From: Hydractinia symbiolongicarpus
Taxonomy: Eukaryota > Cnidaria > Hydrozoa > Anthoathecata > Hydractiniidae
Assembly: GCF_029227915.1 (NCBI RefSeq)
Contig: NC_079876.1
Location: 25,200,328-25,264,327 of the forward strand
Reading direction: 5' to 3'
Length of the DNA: 64,000 nucleotides
The translations under genes were made by a program, and so were the position numbers. Every line of letters begins with the position of its first letter. The first letter of the stretch is position 1. The notes beneath the pieces are model-generated. The model had not been told where the DNA came from, did not search any database, and was given only the letters and a program-made list of their open reading frames with translations. Below are positions 25,801 to 35,733 of this stretch, piece by piece.

Positions 25801-28800
25801 ACCATGCTGCAACTTATCTGTATTTAATAACAATGTGCTACCACCATGCTGCAACTTATCTGTATTTAATAACAATGTGCTACCACCATGCTGCAACTTA
25901 TCTATATTTACTAAAAATATGCTACCACCATGCTGCAACTTATCTGCATTTACTAACAATGTGCTACAACCATCCTGCAACTTATCTATATTTACTAAAA
26001 ATATGCTACCACCATACTGCAACTTATCTATATTTACTAAAAATATGCTACCACCATGCTGCAACTTATCTGTATTTAATAACAATGTACTACCACCATG
26101 CTGCAACTTATCTGTATTTAATAACAATGTGCTACCACCATACTGCAACTTATCTGTATTTACTAACAATGTACTACCACCATACTGCAACTTATCTGCA
26201 TTTAATAACAATGTACTACCACCATACTGCAACTTATCTGCATTTAATAACAATGTTCTGCCATCATACTGCAACTTATCTGCATTCACTAACAATGTAC
26301 TACCATCATACTGCCACTCATTTGTATTTACTAACAATGTACTACCACCATACTGCAACTTATCTGCATTTAATAACAATGTGCTACCATCATACTGCAA
26401 CTTAGCTGCATTCACTAACAATGTACTACCATCATACTGCCACTTATTTGTATTTACTAACAATGTTCTACCACCATACTGCAACTTATCTGTATTTAAT
26501 AACAACGTGCTACCACCATGCTGAAACTTATCTGTATTTAATAACAATGTACTACCATCATACTGCCACTTATTTGTATTTACTAACAATGTTCTACAAC
26601 CATTCTGCAATTCATCTGTATTTACTAACAATGTCCCATCTGTATTTAATATGTGACAGTAAAAACAACCATACCTAAAATTTTTTGGGCTTCTAAAAAC
26701 ACAGATTCCACAGCATTTGTGTTGGACTGAAAGAAAAAATATCCCACTTGAATAAGTTATTTTCACTGAATTTCTAGATTTTATAAAACTAGCTGTTAGT
26801 CCATGGAAAACCCATTGGTGTTAAACTGACATGAAACCTTACAGGAAATCAATCACTACTTGCAGGTACCATATTTGGCTCACAGACAGACAAATAGCAT
26901 TATTATTAAAGACTAGTCATTAGGCTGTTGAAAAATCCATAGAGTTGCGTGTCAGCAAATTATCTACTCTGCAGGGGACCTGGAATGAAAAAGCGGCTAC
27001 CCATTTTGAACACACAAAATACGGCTATTATCAAATACATATCTGTATTTATGGGAAGCAGTAAAGGGACAATATATATGCACTGAGGGCTGTAACATTA
27101 TGTAGCTTGCTTGCAATAGCAGCATAATGAAGTGTTCAGTATTCTTCTTTCTCCAGGGTTTACCATGGTATCACTATAAAAAAAACTACTGTAGAATGTC
27201 TTTATGCATAGCATAAAAAACTATTTGAGCATCTACCTGTTTCATGAAATCTTCACATTGCTGCAGAAGATTTTGAATTGTTGACTGTTGATCCTACAAA
27301 ATTATGATGTTATTATAAACAGATGTTGTGTTCTAAAGACTTTTTTTAAATTTAGATGAAAAATATAATTTAACAACTAGTCATTATCACGATATAAAAC
27401 TGTCAATAAACTTGTATAAAGCCTGAAAACTACCATTAATTAACTTTGTGGTAGCAAAAGTATGACCATGTATTTGGTGTAAACATAAAATCAACCCGTT
27501 GTAGACAAGAAACAAAATAAAGTATGTAAAATATATATTTTAAGAAAATTCTTGGTGTACAGGAAAGTGTCTGCTTTAGAGGTTCCGAGTATTGTGCTCA
27601 AATTAAACAAATTATTATGGCTGCACATTATGCTAATTTGTTATACTATCTTGATGGGTTGAAAAAAGCCATATTAGATCCATGGATTTAAAAAAGGAAC
27701 ATCTTTCTTATCATACCAACTTGCATTATCACATGTAAAATAATTACAAAAACTGTTAATTTTTGATTTTCAAGTTTAAAATTAAAATACTTCTTGACGG
27801 TTCCAAACAAATCTAATATTAATTTGTTTTGTGTTTTGTCCACATTTTGCACTGTAACTACCAAGCTAGTAAAATAGAAAAAATCACAGGAGATTATAAA
27901 AAAATTCCTGCTTTTCCAAGTTGGTTGTAAACCAAGGGTGGATCTATACTTTACTTGCCATTAATATAGAGCTTTTTAACTCTTTTTTTAAGAACAAATC
28001 GCTTAATGCTTTATTATCAGCTCTCTTGTTTGACTAAATCCATCCCATAATGTACATGCACTGCTCTATATTTTACAAACCAAAAACACTAACATACATG
28101 ATTAGAAATCCATTCAAGCAAAGAAGGAGTTTCAGTTGCTCCTTTACACAAGCACGGCAACAATGGTAACTGCTGCAAAAGTGAAAACACATGTTGAAAT
28201 CTGCAAATAAAAAATAGGAAGATTTGTGTACATATTATGACAGCAAACAGTTTGTTAAAATACCAACGTTAAAAAGTAGTTGATGGGCGATATTATTTCA
28301 TATTTTAAAATCTATAGTAAAGACCCACTCTAATACAAACAACAATGATGGTAAAAACACATCAACAATAATACTTACGACTGTAGCATCTTTTTACACT
28401 GCACTTGAGCTATCAGAAAGTTTCGAAAAGATCCTTTGACAACATCAACATGAGTTTTAAATGCACTGAAAATTAAAAAAACAGAAGGAAGGAATATCCA
28501 ATTTGTAATCTATGCAAAATAGCTATACCAAATGACAACTATATTTACAGATTTTACAGATTTTTCTGGTGAAGTTAACTTTTATCCAAACAAATCTATT
28601 GTAATAATCATTGTCTGTGACATTTGATGATTCGCAAAATGACAAATTTTGACTTACTTATACAATTAAAAAAGAATATAAATCGCAGAATTTTCCATTT
28701 TCAGTTAATGCTGGGAAATTTCTGTCAATGCTAAAACTTAGTATGAAATCAATTTTTAGAAATTTGGTAAACGTAACAAATAGGTCTTCTTTCAAACAGA

Positions 28801-30225
28801 AGTAGTGAAATTAACTAACACTGACCTGCAATGAAACAGGTTATTAAAATCAATCCTACGTTTAAAAAATGAGTCAACATAGGTTGATTTAATCACTCTT
28901 ATTTGAGTTCAAATCTGGCTTTTCACACAATTGCCATTATTTCTAATTCTTTGTTTGATAAAGTAACATGACAAACCAATGTAAAGATTATTAAAATACA
29001 TATTTAAAACTGATTTCCACATTAATTTTGTTATTTATCCATACTCTGTAATATGATCCAAATTTGCAATTGCTGCAAGCCAGCCATTCTTCTGCAAGAT
29101 TTGATCATTTACCAAGTTTTCACAATTTTCACCAATTTCTGATGCACAACGTTGAAATTCCTAACAATGAAAATTGAAATGTTCTAAAATAGCAAATGAT
29201 AAATATATTCAAATTTTCGTGTATTACCAAAAGAAATAGTTTCAGTGCAAACTACAACTACAAATTTATATCAAAGCCCTTCAACGTGTTCTTTTCTAAA
29301 TGGTTAACATTATGGAAATAATTAGTTTATTTCCATTATGATATAAGTGTGTTGTAGTATAATATACCAGAGAATTATGATACTTTGGTCACAAACCCAA
29401 AGTATCATAATAACAGTCATAATAACAGTTAAATTATTGTTCAGTTTGGCAACATTAACAACAACTTTCAGAGCAACTTAAAAGCAAAGTGAATAAAGTA
29501 AATATTACTGCAGCAAGCTTCGCTCTTGCCACCAAGGTTTCATAACCAGGTTTCATCTTTAGACATTTCTCTACTTCTTCTTTAAGAGAAGCTTCTATAA
29601 AAAAATATAATTTACAAATCACTACTTTTGTCAATAAGGACAAACATTTGATTAAATGTGTTATGACAGGCATCAATTAATTAAAAAAGGCCAACGTTAC
29701 CTGAACCAAGATTAAAACTTGGTGATGGTGGCACTGGTGAGTCAATGGTTGTTCTGCTGAATAAGTAAAATGGCAAACTTTCCTAGATCAATAAGAAAGG
29801 GGAAATAATTAATTTTATTATACAACATGAACAACATGTACAGTTAAAAAAATTTTTAACGAAACAGATAATCTTACTGTTCCAGAACCAACATAACTAG
29901 CCACTCTGTTTGAAGGATTTAATGGTACACCATGAGCAGATAGCAAAACTTGCTTTTTTGTAGGTACAAATATTGTTTGCTGTATTGCTTCCATTAAATG
30001 ACCAACACTTATACAAAATAGAAGAAACATTACAAATTTTGATAATTACATTAAAGTAAACAAAGGCAGCTCTCTTTGTGATCCGAAAAAGTAGGAGTTA
30101 GAAATTAAGTGAAATAAAAACAAATATGGAAAAAAGATAATAACACAGAAAATATACCTATTTACAGCAAGTTCTGTATCAAATTTCAGCATAATGCCAA
30201 TATCCACCAAGAATACATGCAGCAT
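16806..30225 (-). CDS. RB1CC1: RB1CC1/FIP200 autophagy scaffold, 3' end not found
   Basis: Scaffold of the ULK1-ATG13-ATG101 autophagy-initiation complex. Assembled exons (minus order): 30225-30158, 30007-29878, 29782-29701, 29594-29509, 29160-29045, 28465-28379, 28200-28098, 27293-27237, 26726-26675, 24697-24579, 23028-22910, 22571-22506, 22395-22309, 22074-21975, 21601-21520, 21443-21385, 20064-17960, 17745-17651, 16855-16806. All have AG/GT borders, phases agree throughout, total 1,221 codons. The start MLHVFLVDIG and FDTELAV match the vertebrate ubiquitin-like N-terminus; KEIKGL, MYVLAVLEVLRRK, FPGLDEWP and DVDLPDV match the N-terminal scaffold; the 2.1-kb exon (from residue 472) holds a Ser/Asp-rich linker and a long coiled coil with the conserved QTNFNAV. 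The last exon ends RKIGITE, where the Claw domain should begin. The Claw itself (about 100 residues) is missing from the window. Confidence 0.95.
17416..17526 (-). mobile_element. Helitron-like short element, single copy
   Basis: Copy of the hairpin family also seen at 26,789, 55,250 and 59,467. Read on the minus strand it begins TCTC, and ends with a hairpin (CTGTGG/CCACAG, a compensated version of CCGTGG/CCACGG) followed by CTAG and a host T. Lies in the intron between the last two recognised RB1CC1 exons. Confidence 0.65.
20065..21384. other. RB1CC1 intron 16
   Basis: 1.3 kb intron between the exon ending at 21,385 and the large coiled-coil exon. AT-rich; I see no further exon, RNA gene or recognisable repeat. 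Short open frames here lack coding character. Confidence 0.7.
23029..24578. other. RB1CC1 intron 10
   Basis: 1.55 kb AT-rich intron with no recognisable gene or repeat. Confidence 0.7.
25726..26650. repeat. 42-bp minisatellite in RB1CC1 intron 9
   Basis: About 22 head-to-tail copies of a 42-bp unit (core on the + strand: CTACCACCATACTGCAACTT followed by an ATCTGTATTTA-type block). Because 42 is divisible by three and the unit lacks stops in several frames, long spurious open frames exist on both strands (346 codons minus, 257 and 238 codons plus), none in the frame of the adjoining exon. Variants of the unit (CCATGC, CCATAC, CATCATAC; TTAATAACAA or TTACTAACAA) alternate. It ends about 25 bp from the splice donor of exon 9 (26,675). 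Confidence 0.95.
26789..27035 (-). mobile_element. Two Helitron-like short elements, head to tail
   Basis: Two decayed copies of the CTAG/hairpin family; the first is 26,789-26,910, the second 26,911-27,035. The junction joins CTAG of one directly to the TCTT end of the next, as in the concatemer at 55,250. They lie in the intron between RB1CC1 exons 8 and 9. Confidence 0.6.
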
Positions 30226-30521
30226 TGTTTATTTGTATTACTTGTCTAAAACAGAATTGTTTGCACCATAGAGTTTATTTAGAGACTATACAGTCAAATC
30301 TGTTTAAAATGGACTTTCAGAGAATCAGGCCTGGTCAGGAGCAAAATCACCCATGTACGGTACATCACTCTCCCAAATTAGTAATGGCATGCAATGATGA
30401 TTACACGCCTAAGTTATGTTATAGCAAGATAAGCAAGCAACATAGCAAGAACTTTTTTCTCAAAAACTGATAAAAAAAGTTAGCGTACAAAAATTGAAAC
30501 GTTTTTTTCATGTAAAATTAC
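30226..30521. other. 5' flank of RB1CC1
   Basis: Sequence immediately upstream of the RB1CC1 start codon and downstream (minus strand) of the split zinc-finger exon. It must hold the RB1CC1 leader and promoter, but no specific element is recognisable. Confidence 0.5.
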
Positions 30522-30690
30522 CTGATGTTTTGTTACGACAGTGGCACCCTTAGTGAAGGCTTTCAGTGATGAAATAGGGGGCCCTTTCACAGTTGGAGTG
30601 CTCATCAAGACGTTCAAATATTTGGTGCAGAGCTTGCACCAAACTTGCGTAACGTACTCCTTGCCATTTTTTTCCACCTTCGACCCAATG
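30522..30690 (-). pseudogene. Zinc-finger exon cut in two by an LTR element
   Basis: Minus-strand open stretch ending at a GT donor (30,521-30,520). It reads VTQVWCKLCTKY and later AFTKGATVVTKHQ, the CxxC and post-finger pattern of the BED/TTF-type zinc fingers found in hAT-transposase-derived and ZNF862-like proteins. The missing first four bases and a good acceptor (TTTTTGTCATAG) lie at 40,501-40,510 on the other side of the LTR element, so the element landed inside this exon. I found no other exon of the gene in either direction; it may itself be a transposase relic. Family assignment rests on a short motif. Confidence 0.5.
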
Positions 30691-30694
30691 ATAT

Positions 30695-30835
30695 TGTTGC
30701 ACTATACCACTATTGCAGCTACCATTTTGATATATAATAGTTTGTTTATATATATGTCGGTCACGGCAATTCGGTAACACGTTTTTAGTACGAATTAAGA
30801 TGGTGTCTAGTTTCTCATCCTTCTAAGTTGTAACT
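30695..30835 (+). repeat. 5' LTR
   Basis: 141 bp, begins TGTTGCACTATACC and ends GTAACT; differs from the 3' LTR at three sites. Contains the short AT-rich stretch TTTGATATATAATAG, a possible promoter. Confidence 0.93.
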
Positions 30836-30848
30836 TGGTGTCAGAAGT
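30836..30848 (+). promoter_or_regulatory. tRNA primer-binding site
   Basis: TGGTGTCAGAAGT directly follows the LTR. It is complementary to a 3' end reading ACTTCTGACACCA, the pattern of tRNA-Leu. The tRNA identity is inferred. Confidence 0.75.
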
Positions 30849-31306
30849 AAAAATGAATACATCACATAAACGACCAGAATTGAAGTTAACTGGCAACATA
30901 TCTGAAAATTTCAAGAATTTTGAACTTAGATTCAATGACTATTGCATTCAGTCGAACTACAGAAATTTGGAGAAAGACTTACAAACTGAGCAAGCAGAAC
31001 ATTACAGATAGATAGATATTTTATTTATCAATAGCAGTTATATATATACAATTAAAATTAAAAGAAAATAAATATAAAGAAAAAGAAAATAAATATCATA
31101 ATTAGTCAGGGTAACAAAATTAAAATATATAATGCTATTGAAGGGAGACCATACCTAATAGCATAAAGCTAAGGCAAAGGGTATGGCCACCCTTGGACAA
31201 TTACAGTAAACGATACGAGACGCACAAAACAACACACACATAAAAGTGGGTCAATATAAACAACCATGCGGGAAACAAATGGCCAAGTCTGACAATTCAG
31301 GAAGGA

Positions 31307-34300
31307 TTAGTAAGAGGAAACAAAGTACTTTTTCAGATCACTTCTAAGATTAAAATAATCAAGGGAGACAAATTTTCTAGTCATTAAAGACTGCAATTTA
31401 TTCCAGGAATTAATGGCATTAAATCTAATTGAGTTTTTACCAAAAGAAATAGTATTAAAGGTAGGGAGATTGATCAAACCAATTTTCTCTGCCCGAGTGC
31501 CTTGAGCATGGGTGAAGTCAACCGCAAATGTATTAAGGATAGAAGCAGGCAATTTTTCATGAAATAGTTTATGTAAAAATAGAATATTGTGACATTTGAC
31601 AATATCAGAGAATTTGAGGAGCTCAAGATTACCATACAGGTGACTGGATGATGCTCTTCGAGATTCAAAAGACATGAGTCTAATAGCAAAATTTTGCAAA
31701 ACAGTAATACGATTAACATCAAGACTGTTTGGCTGACCCCAAATTTGATTACAATATTGCAAGTGTGAATGAAAAATGGCATAGTAAACTAGAATAAGAA
31801 CATTTAAAGGCACAAAGTGACGAAGTTTAGCTAAAGCTCCATTGGCCCTCTTGAGCTTGGCAACAGTATCATTGATCTGAGACTTCCAGCTTAAATCAGA
31901 ATCTAATAGAACACCAAGATATTTAATACAATTACTAGGTATAAGCCTTTTACCATTGATAAAAAGCCTAAAATCGTAATTAAGAGGTTTCCGTGTATGT
32001 TTAAAAACAATGTACTCAGTCTTACTAGCATTAAGAGAAATTTTATTGGCATTGAGCCAATGGCAAAGAAGCTTGAGGTCAAAATTCATTTGTTTGGCCA
32101 GTTGTTTCAAAGATTTACTGAAGTTTAAGAGATTGGTGTCATCAGCAAAGTGATGCACCAAAGAAAAATTAATTGAACAATGCAGGTCGTTAATATAAAT
32201 TAAAAATAAAAGAGGTCCTAAAACAGAGCCCTGAGGGACACCATGCCTGATAAGATTACTAGTTGATATATTTCCATTGATGGATACAAACTGTTGACGT
32301 CCTGTTAAGTAAGACTTAAATAGTGAGAGTGGGATACCACGAATTCCATAGTGAAAAAGCTTTTTAAGCAAAATTTCATGATCAACCGTATCAAAAGCCT
32401 TTTGAAGATCAATGAACACTCCACATGCATAATTTCCTTTATCAAGAGCATCCATAATTTTTTGAGAGATGTTCAGAAGTGTTTGAGAAGTCGAGTAATT
32501 TTTCCTAAAGCCAAATTGATGCTTGTAGAGGGCGTTGTTTGCTTCGAGAAAACCATACACTCGTTTGTATATGATTTTTTCATATATTTTATCAATATTT
32601 GAGAGTAAGGATATAGGTCGGTAATTTGTTAATTCTAATTTGGACCCTTTTTTATAAATAGGGATGGTCTTGGCAGTTTTTAGGTTTGTAGGAAAAATAC
32701 CAGTTGTGAAAGACAAATTAATAAGTTTTGAAAGTGGTATAGATAATTCAGATTTAACAAGAGTTAAAATATGGGCAGGAATACTGAATGGCCCAGAAGA
32801 TTTACCAGGGTCAAGGGAAGAAATGCAATGCAGAACTTCTAAATCATCAGTTGGTGAAAGAAACATCGAATTAGAAGTAGAATTTTTTAGAAAAGAGGAG
32901 AAATGTTTTCGAGTGAACGGGATATTCATTCTGATGTTATCTGCAATTGAAGCAAAGTAATCATTAAAAGAATTAGCAATTGTCACTGGATCAGTTACAA
33001 CAGAGTTATTAATGTTCATACAGGTGGGAGAAGCAGAAACAGAAGAACGAACAGAAATAATATTTTTAACCCCTTTCCAAATATTGCCAATATTTTTTTG
33101 GTTATTGCTAAAATATTTATTGAGGAAATTACTCTTACTCATTCTACATAGAGATACAATTTTGTTGCGGTACTTTTTAAAACTCTCTAGCAAGGAAGAC
33201 TTTAAAAGTGGATCTTTCTCTCTTAAAAAGCATTTATGCAGATGGTCTCTTTTGATTATTGAGGTAAGGATACCATTAGTAATCCAAGGATTGGATTTTT
33301 TTTTTCTTTTTTTGTTGCATGTTTTTTTTAGAGGAGCATGATTGACCAATAGACTGTTGATACAATTGTAAAAATTGTTAAACGATAAGTTGGGATCATC
33401 TACATTCAATTGTAGGATATCATCCCAATTTTTATTGTGAAGTTCGGTGAGAAAGTCATTGTGATGAAATTTCTTCCAATCATGAACAAATATATCATCA
33501 GAGGTGTGCAAAGGATTGATTGCAGACAAGTTTTTTAAGACTAAGAACTGAGGGAAATGGTCAGATATTGAACTTATAATATTACCAGACACAGTGTCCC
33601 ACTTGGCTGAACTAAAATAAATATTATCAATAATCGTGCTAGAAACTTCAGTAACTCTTGTGGGAAGAATTATATGCGGGAGTAAGTTAAATTGCGAAGT
33701 AATATCGATGTAATCGGACACTTCTTTGACTGTTTCAGACTTTAGAAGGTCAATATTAAAGTCTCCAAGGAGGAAGATAGACTTGTTATCTGAAGACGCT
33801 TTCTCAAGAAGAGGCAATAAAAAATGATTGTTGAACTCATCAACAGACATCGAGGGATGTCTGTAGATGCATCCAACAATCATGTTTCTATCTTTGGCCA
33901 GTATAATTTCAATGAATTTAGATTCAAGCTCCTTGCTTTTATATGCAAGAGTATCCAGGTCGGGACGTTCAATAAATTGCAAGTGATTAGGGATGTACAA
34001 AAGAGCACCACCCTTTTCACCTTCAGTAGGTGTGTGCGTGAAGGAATAACCCGATAGATCGCAGTTAATAGGTGGGATTTTAGTCTGGAATTTGGTCTCA
34101 GTGATACCAATAACACTGAAGTCATGCCCAAGTTGACCTAACAGAATCTTTAGTTCATCAATATGTTTAGACAGAGAGGCGATATTCATATGAAAAAGGG
34201 AGAATTTATCAGAATTAACTTGAAGGGCAGAGAATTCAATTGGATCGTAATATTTGCAGTTGACACCACCCATGGTTTCAGGATGGGGGACCTCGTTGAT

Positions 34301-34576
34301 TTCAATAGAGTTGAGCTGGGAGAGAAACCTTTTCATTTCCATAGAGGAAAGACTCTTGTCATAAACTAAGGGGGGAGTTGTTGAGCCAAAGGGGAGAATT
34401 TTGTTGATACATTTACAACAGAACCAAAGTTCATCAGAGTTTTGGAGAGATATATAATCATCAGCATTGAGACCATTGCATTTAATATGAATCCAGAATT
34501 TACAAATATCACACTGAATAGCCTTATGATTTGAATTAACAGACTTTCCACAGACACCACACGGAAAATTTATCAT
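31307..34576 (-). CDS. LINE ORF2: PHD finger, endonuclease, reverse transcriptase
   Basis: 1,089-codon intact protein. Residues about 6-56 form a PHD-type zinc finger (CGVCGK, CDICKFWIHIKC, WFCCKC). An apurinic-type endonuclease/exonuclease/phosphatase domain follows (HMNIASL near 130, ITETKF, LLGDFNID, and the SDHFP histidine motif). The reverse transcriptase occupies roughly 600-850 with PISLLSNIDKIYEK, FIDLQKAFDTVDH, GVPQGSVLGPLLF and the catalytic HHFADD. A C-terminal thumb region with a FxSHLQYCNQIWG-like motif ends the protein. It nicks target DNA and copies its own RNA there (target-primed reverse transcription). The N-terminal PHD finger could tether the protein to modified histones; that is inference. 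Confidence 0.95.
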   Translation of the reverse strand: MINFPCGVCGKSVNSNHKAIQCDICKFWIHIKCNGLNADDYISLQNSDELWFCCKCINKILPFGSTTPPLVYDKSLSSMEMKRFLSQLNSIEINEVPHPETMGGVNCKYYDPIEFSALQVNSDKFSLFHMNIASLSKHIDELKILLGQLGHDFSVIGITETKFQTKIPPINCDLSGYSFTHTPTEGEKGGALLYIPNHLQFIERPDLDTLAYKSKELESKFIEIILAKDRNMIVGCIYRHPSMSVDEFNNHFLLPLLEKASSDNKSIFLLGDFNIDLLKSETVKEVSDYIDITSQFNLLPHIILPTRVTEVSSTIIDNIYFSSAKWDTVSGNIISSISDHFPQFLVLKNLSAINPLHTSDDIFVHDWKKFHHNDFLTELHNKNWDDILQLNVDDPNLSFNNFYNCINSLLVNHAPLKKTCNKKRKKKSNPWITNGILTSIIKRDHLHKCFLREKDPLLKSSLLESFKKYRNKIVSLCRMSKSNFLNKYFSNNQKNIGNIWKGVKNIISVRSSVSASPTCMNINNSVVTDPVTIANSFNDYFASIADNIRMNIPFTRKHFSSFLKNSTSNSMFLSPTDDLEVLHCISSLDPGKSSGPFSIPAHILTLVKSELSIPLSKLINLSFTTGIFPTNLKTAKTIPIYKKGSKLELTNYRPISLLSNIDKIYEKIIYKRVYGFLEANNALYKHQFGFRKNYSTSQTLLNISQKIMDALDKGNYACGVFIDLQKAFDTVDHEILLKKLFHYGIRGIPLSLFKSYLTGRQQFVSINGNISTSNLIRHGVPQGSVLGPLLFLIYINDLHCSINFSLVHHFADDTNLLNFSKSLKQLAKQMNFDLKLLCHWLNANKISLNASKTEYIVFKHTRKPLNYDFRLFINGKRLIPSNCIKYLGVLLDSDLSWKSQINDTVAKLKRANGALAKLRHFVPLNVLILVYYAIFHSHLQYCNQIWGQPNSLDVNRITVLQNFAIRLMSFESRRASSSHLYGNLELLKFSDIVKCHNILFLHKLFHEKLPASILNTFAVDFTHAQGTRAEKIGLINLPTFNTISFGKNSIRFNAINSWNKLQSLMTRKFVSLDYFNLRSDLKKYFVSSY

Positions 34577-34841
34577 TTTTAAGTGAACACACAGAACATA
34601 AAAATATCACACAAAAATTATCAACAAGCCTATAGAAACAAGATAATCACGTATGAGAGCAGACGAAAACAAGCAGGAAATGACACAACACACAAAATGA
34701 CAATGGGATGTGTCAAAAGATGTGTTTAGTGTTTCAAAAGCTAGACAAGATGATAAACTACAGGGGAGTGAAAATTGATATTTATGACCGATTCAGCAAG
34801 CAAGCGCGCAAAAATAAATAAATAAATAAATTATTAAATCG

Positions 34842-34845
34842 AGTG

Positions 34846-34917
<72 letters not shown>
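34842..34917. repeat. About 70-base A-run between the two LINE ORFs
   Basis: A nearly pure run of A on the + strand, broken by a single G, equal to poly-T in the element's sense strand, followed by a short inverted pair CGCCTTTTTTTGGCGCG. It sits between ORF1 and ORF2, where no poly-A tail is expected. Confidence 0.9.
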
Positions 34918-34918
<1 letters not shown>

Positions 34919-34959
34919 GCCTTTTTTTGGCGCGAAAAAGACACGTTTAAAAATTTACC

Positions 34960-35733
34960 TTATTCCAAGGAAACATCGTCATAATAATAATCTAAGTCGC
35001 TTACGTGAAAAATTTTAAAAGGTTCATCTGTTATATTTGGTTTAATAAAAACATTACCCTTCCAAGACCAAGATGATGCAATTCTACCTTCGTGATATAA
35101 TTGACTGCTCATTCCCAACAGGGCTTTATAAGCTGGGCAAAGATTATCTGAAATAACAACTTTACGATGATTTACACTGTCTTTCAACTTTTTACGGTTT
35201 TCGAGCGCTTTTTCAGCCTTCTTCCTGTTGACGAACCTAACTATAGTGCGCTTTGGAAATTTCGAGTCTCTTTCCCTCTTTGACTTTGGTAGGCGATGAC
35301 AAGCCTCAATTTCGTTACAATCACAGTTAACACCGATTTCCTGAAGAATGCTTATTACCTTTGCTTCGAGATTTCGATCAGCGATATCATCTGATATGCC
35401 AATGATTTCCAGATTATTTCTTCTGGAGTATTGGTCCTGGGCGTTAATCTTCATTTCAAGGTTAATTTGAGATTCGTAAATTTCGTCGTTTTCCTTTTCA
35501 AGTAATCTAATTCTTTTTTTCATATTTTTGTTGTCGTCCAGAATTCGTTTAAGAACATTATTTTTGATTTCGTCTACGCTGTCTTTTATTTCTTTCAGCC
35601 CAACCTTTTCTTTCACTTCATCCTGAACTTTTATCAAAAATTGAACCAAATCTGGCTTTGTGAATTTATCAATTTGTGATTTAGATTTTCCCACAATGTC
35701 ACTTAAGTTGGCAAGTGTAAAAGACGAAGCCAT
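34960..35733 (-). CDS. LINE ORF1: coiled-coil nucleic-acid-binding protein
   Basis: 257-codon intact frame starting MASSFTLANL. Residues about 45-95 are a heptad-rich coiled coil (KNMKKRIRLLEKENDEIYES), followed by the DQYSRRNNLEIIGI motif that opens the RRM-like part of many LINE ORF1 proteins, then basic stretches (HRLPKSKRERDSKFPKR, NRKKAEKALENRKKLKD) and an acidic tyrosine-rich end. By family it trimerises and coats the element's RNA. It lies upstream of ORF2 with 383 bp between them. Confidence 0.88.
   Translation of the reverse strand: MASSFTLANLSDIVGKSKSQIDKFTKPDLVQFLIKVQDEVKEKVGLKEIKDSVDEIKNNVLKRILDDNKNMKKRIRLLEKENDEIYESQINLEMKINAQDQYSRRNNLEIIGISDDIADRNLEAKVISILQEIGVNCDCNEIEACHRLPKSKRERDSKFPKRTIVRFVNRKKAEKALENRKKLKDSVNHRKVVISDNLCPAYKALLGMSSQLYHEGRIASSWSWKGNVFIKPNITDEPFKIFHVSDLDYYYDDVSLE

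Noticed and set aside
25689-26405. Long plus-strand open frames of 238 and 257 codons with Tyr/His or Asn/Cys-rich repeats
   Set aside because: Products of the 42-bp minisatellite; lie in an RB1CC1 intron, are open in several frames at once and have no start, splice or domain evidence.
25726-26650. CRISPR-like array
   Set aside because: Units are contiguous without unique spacers, and the context is an animal intron.
25726-26766. 346-codon minus-strand frame with LLVNTDKLQ repeats
   Set aside because: Crosses RB1CC1 exon 9 in a different frame from the real protein; continuing the real frame past the donor meets TAA within ten codons.
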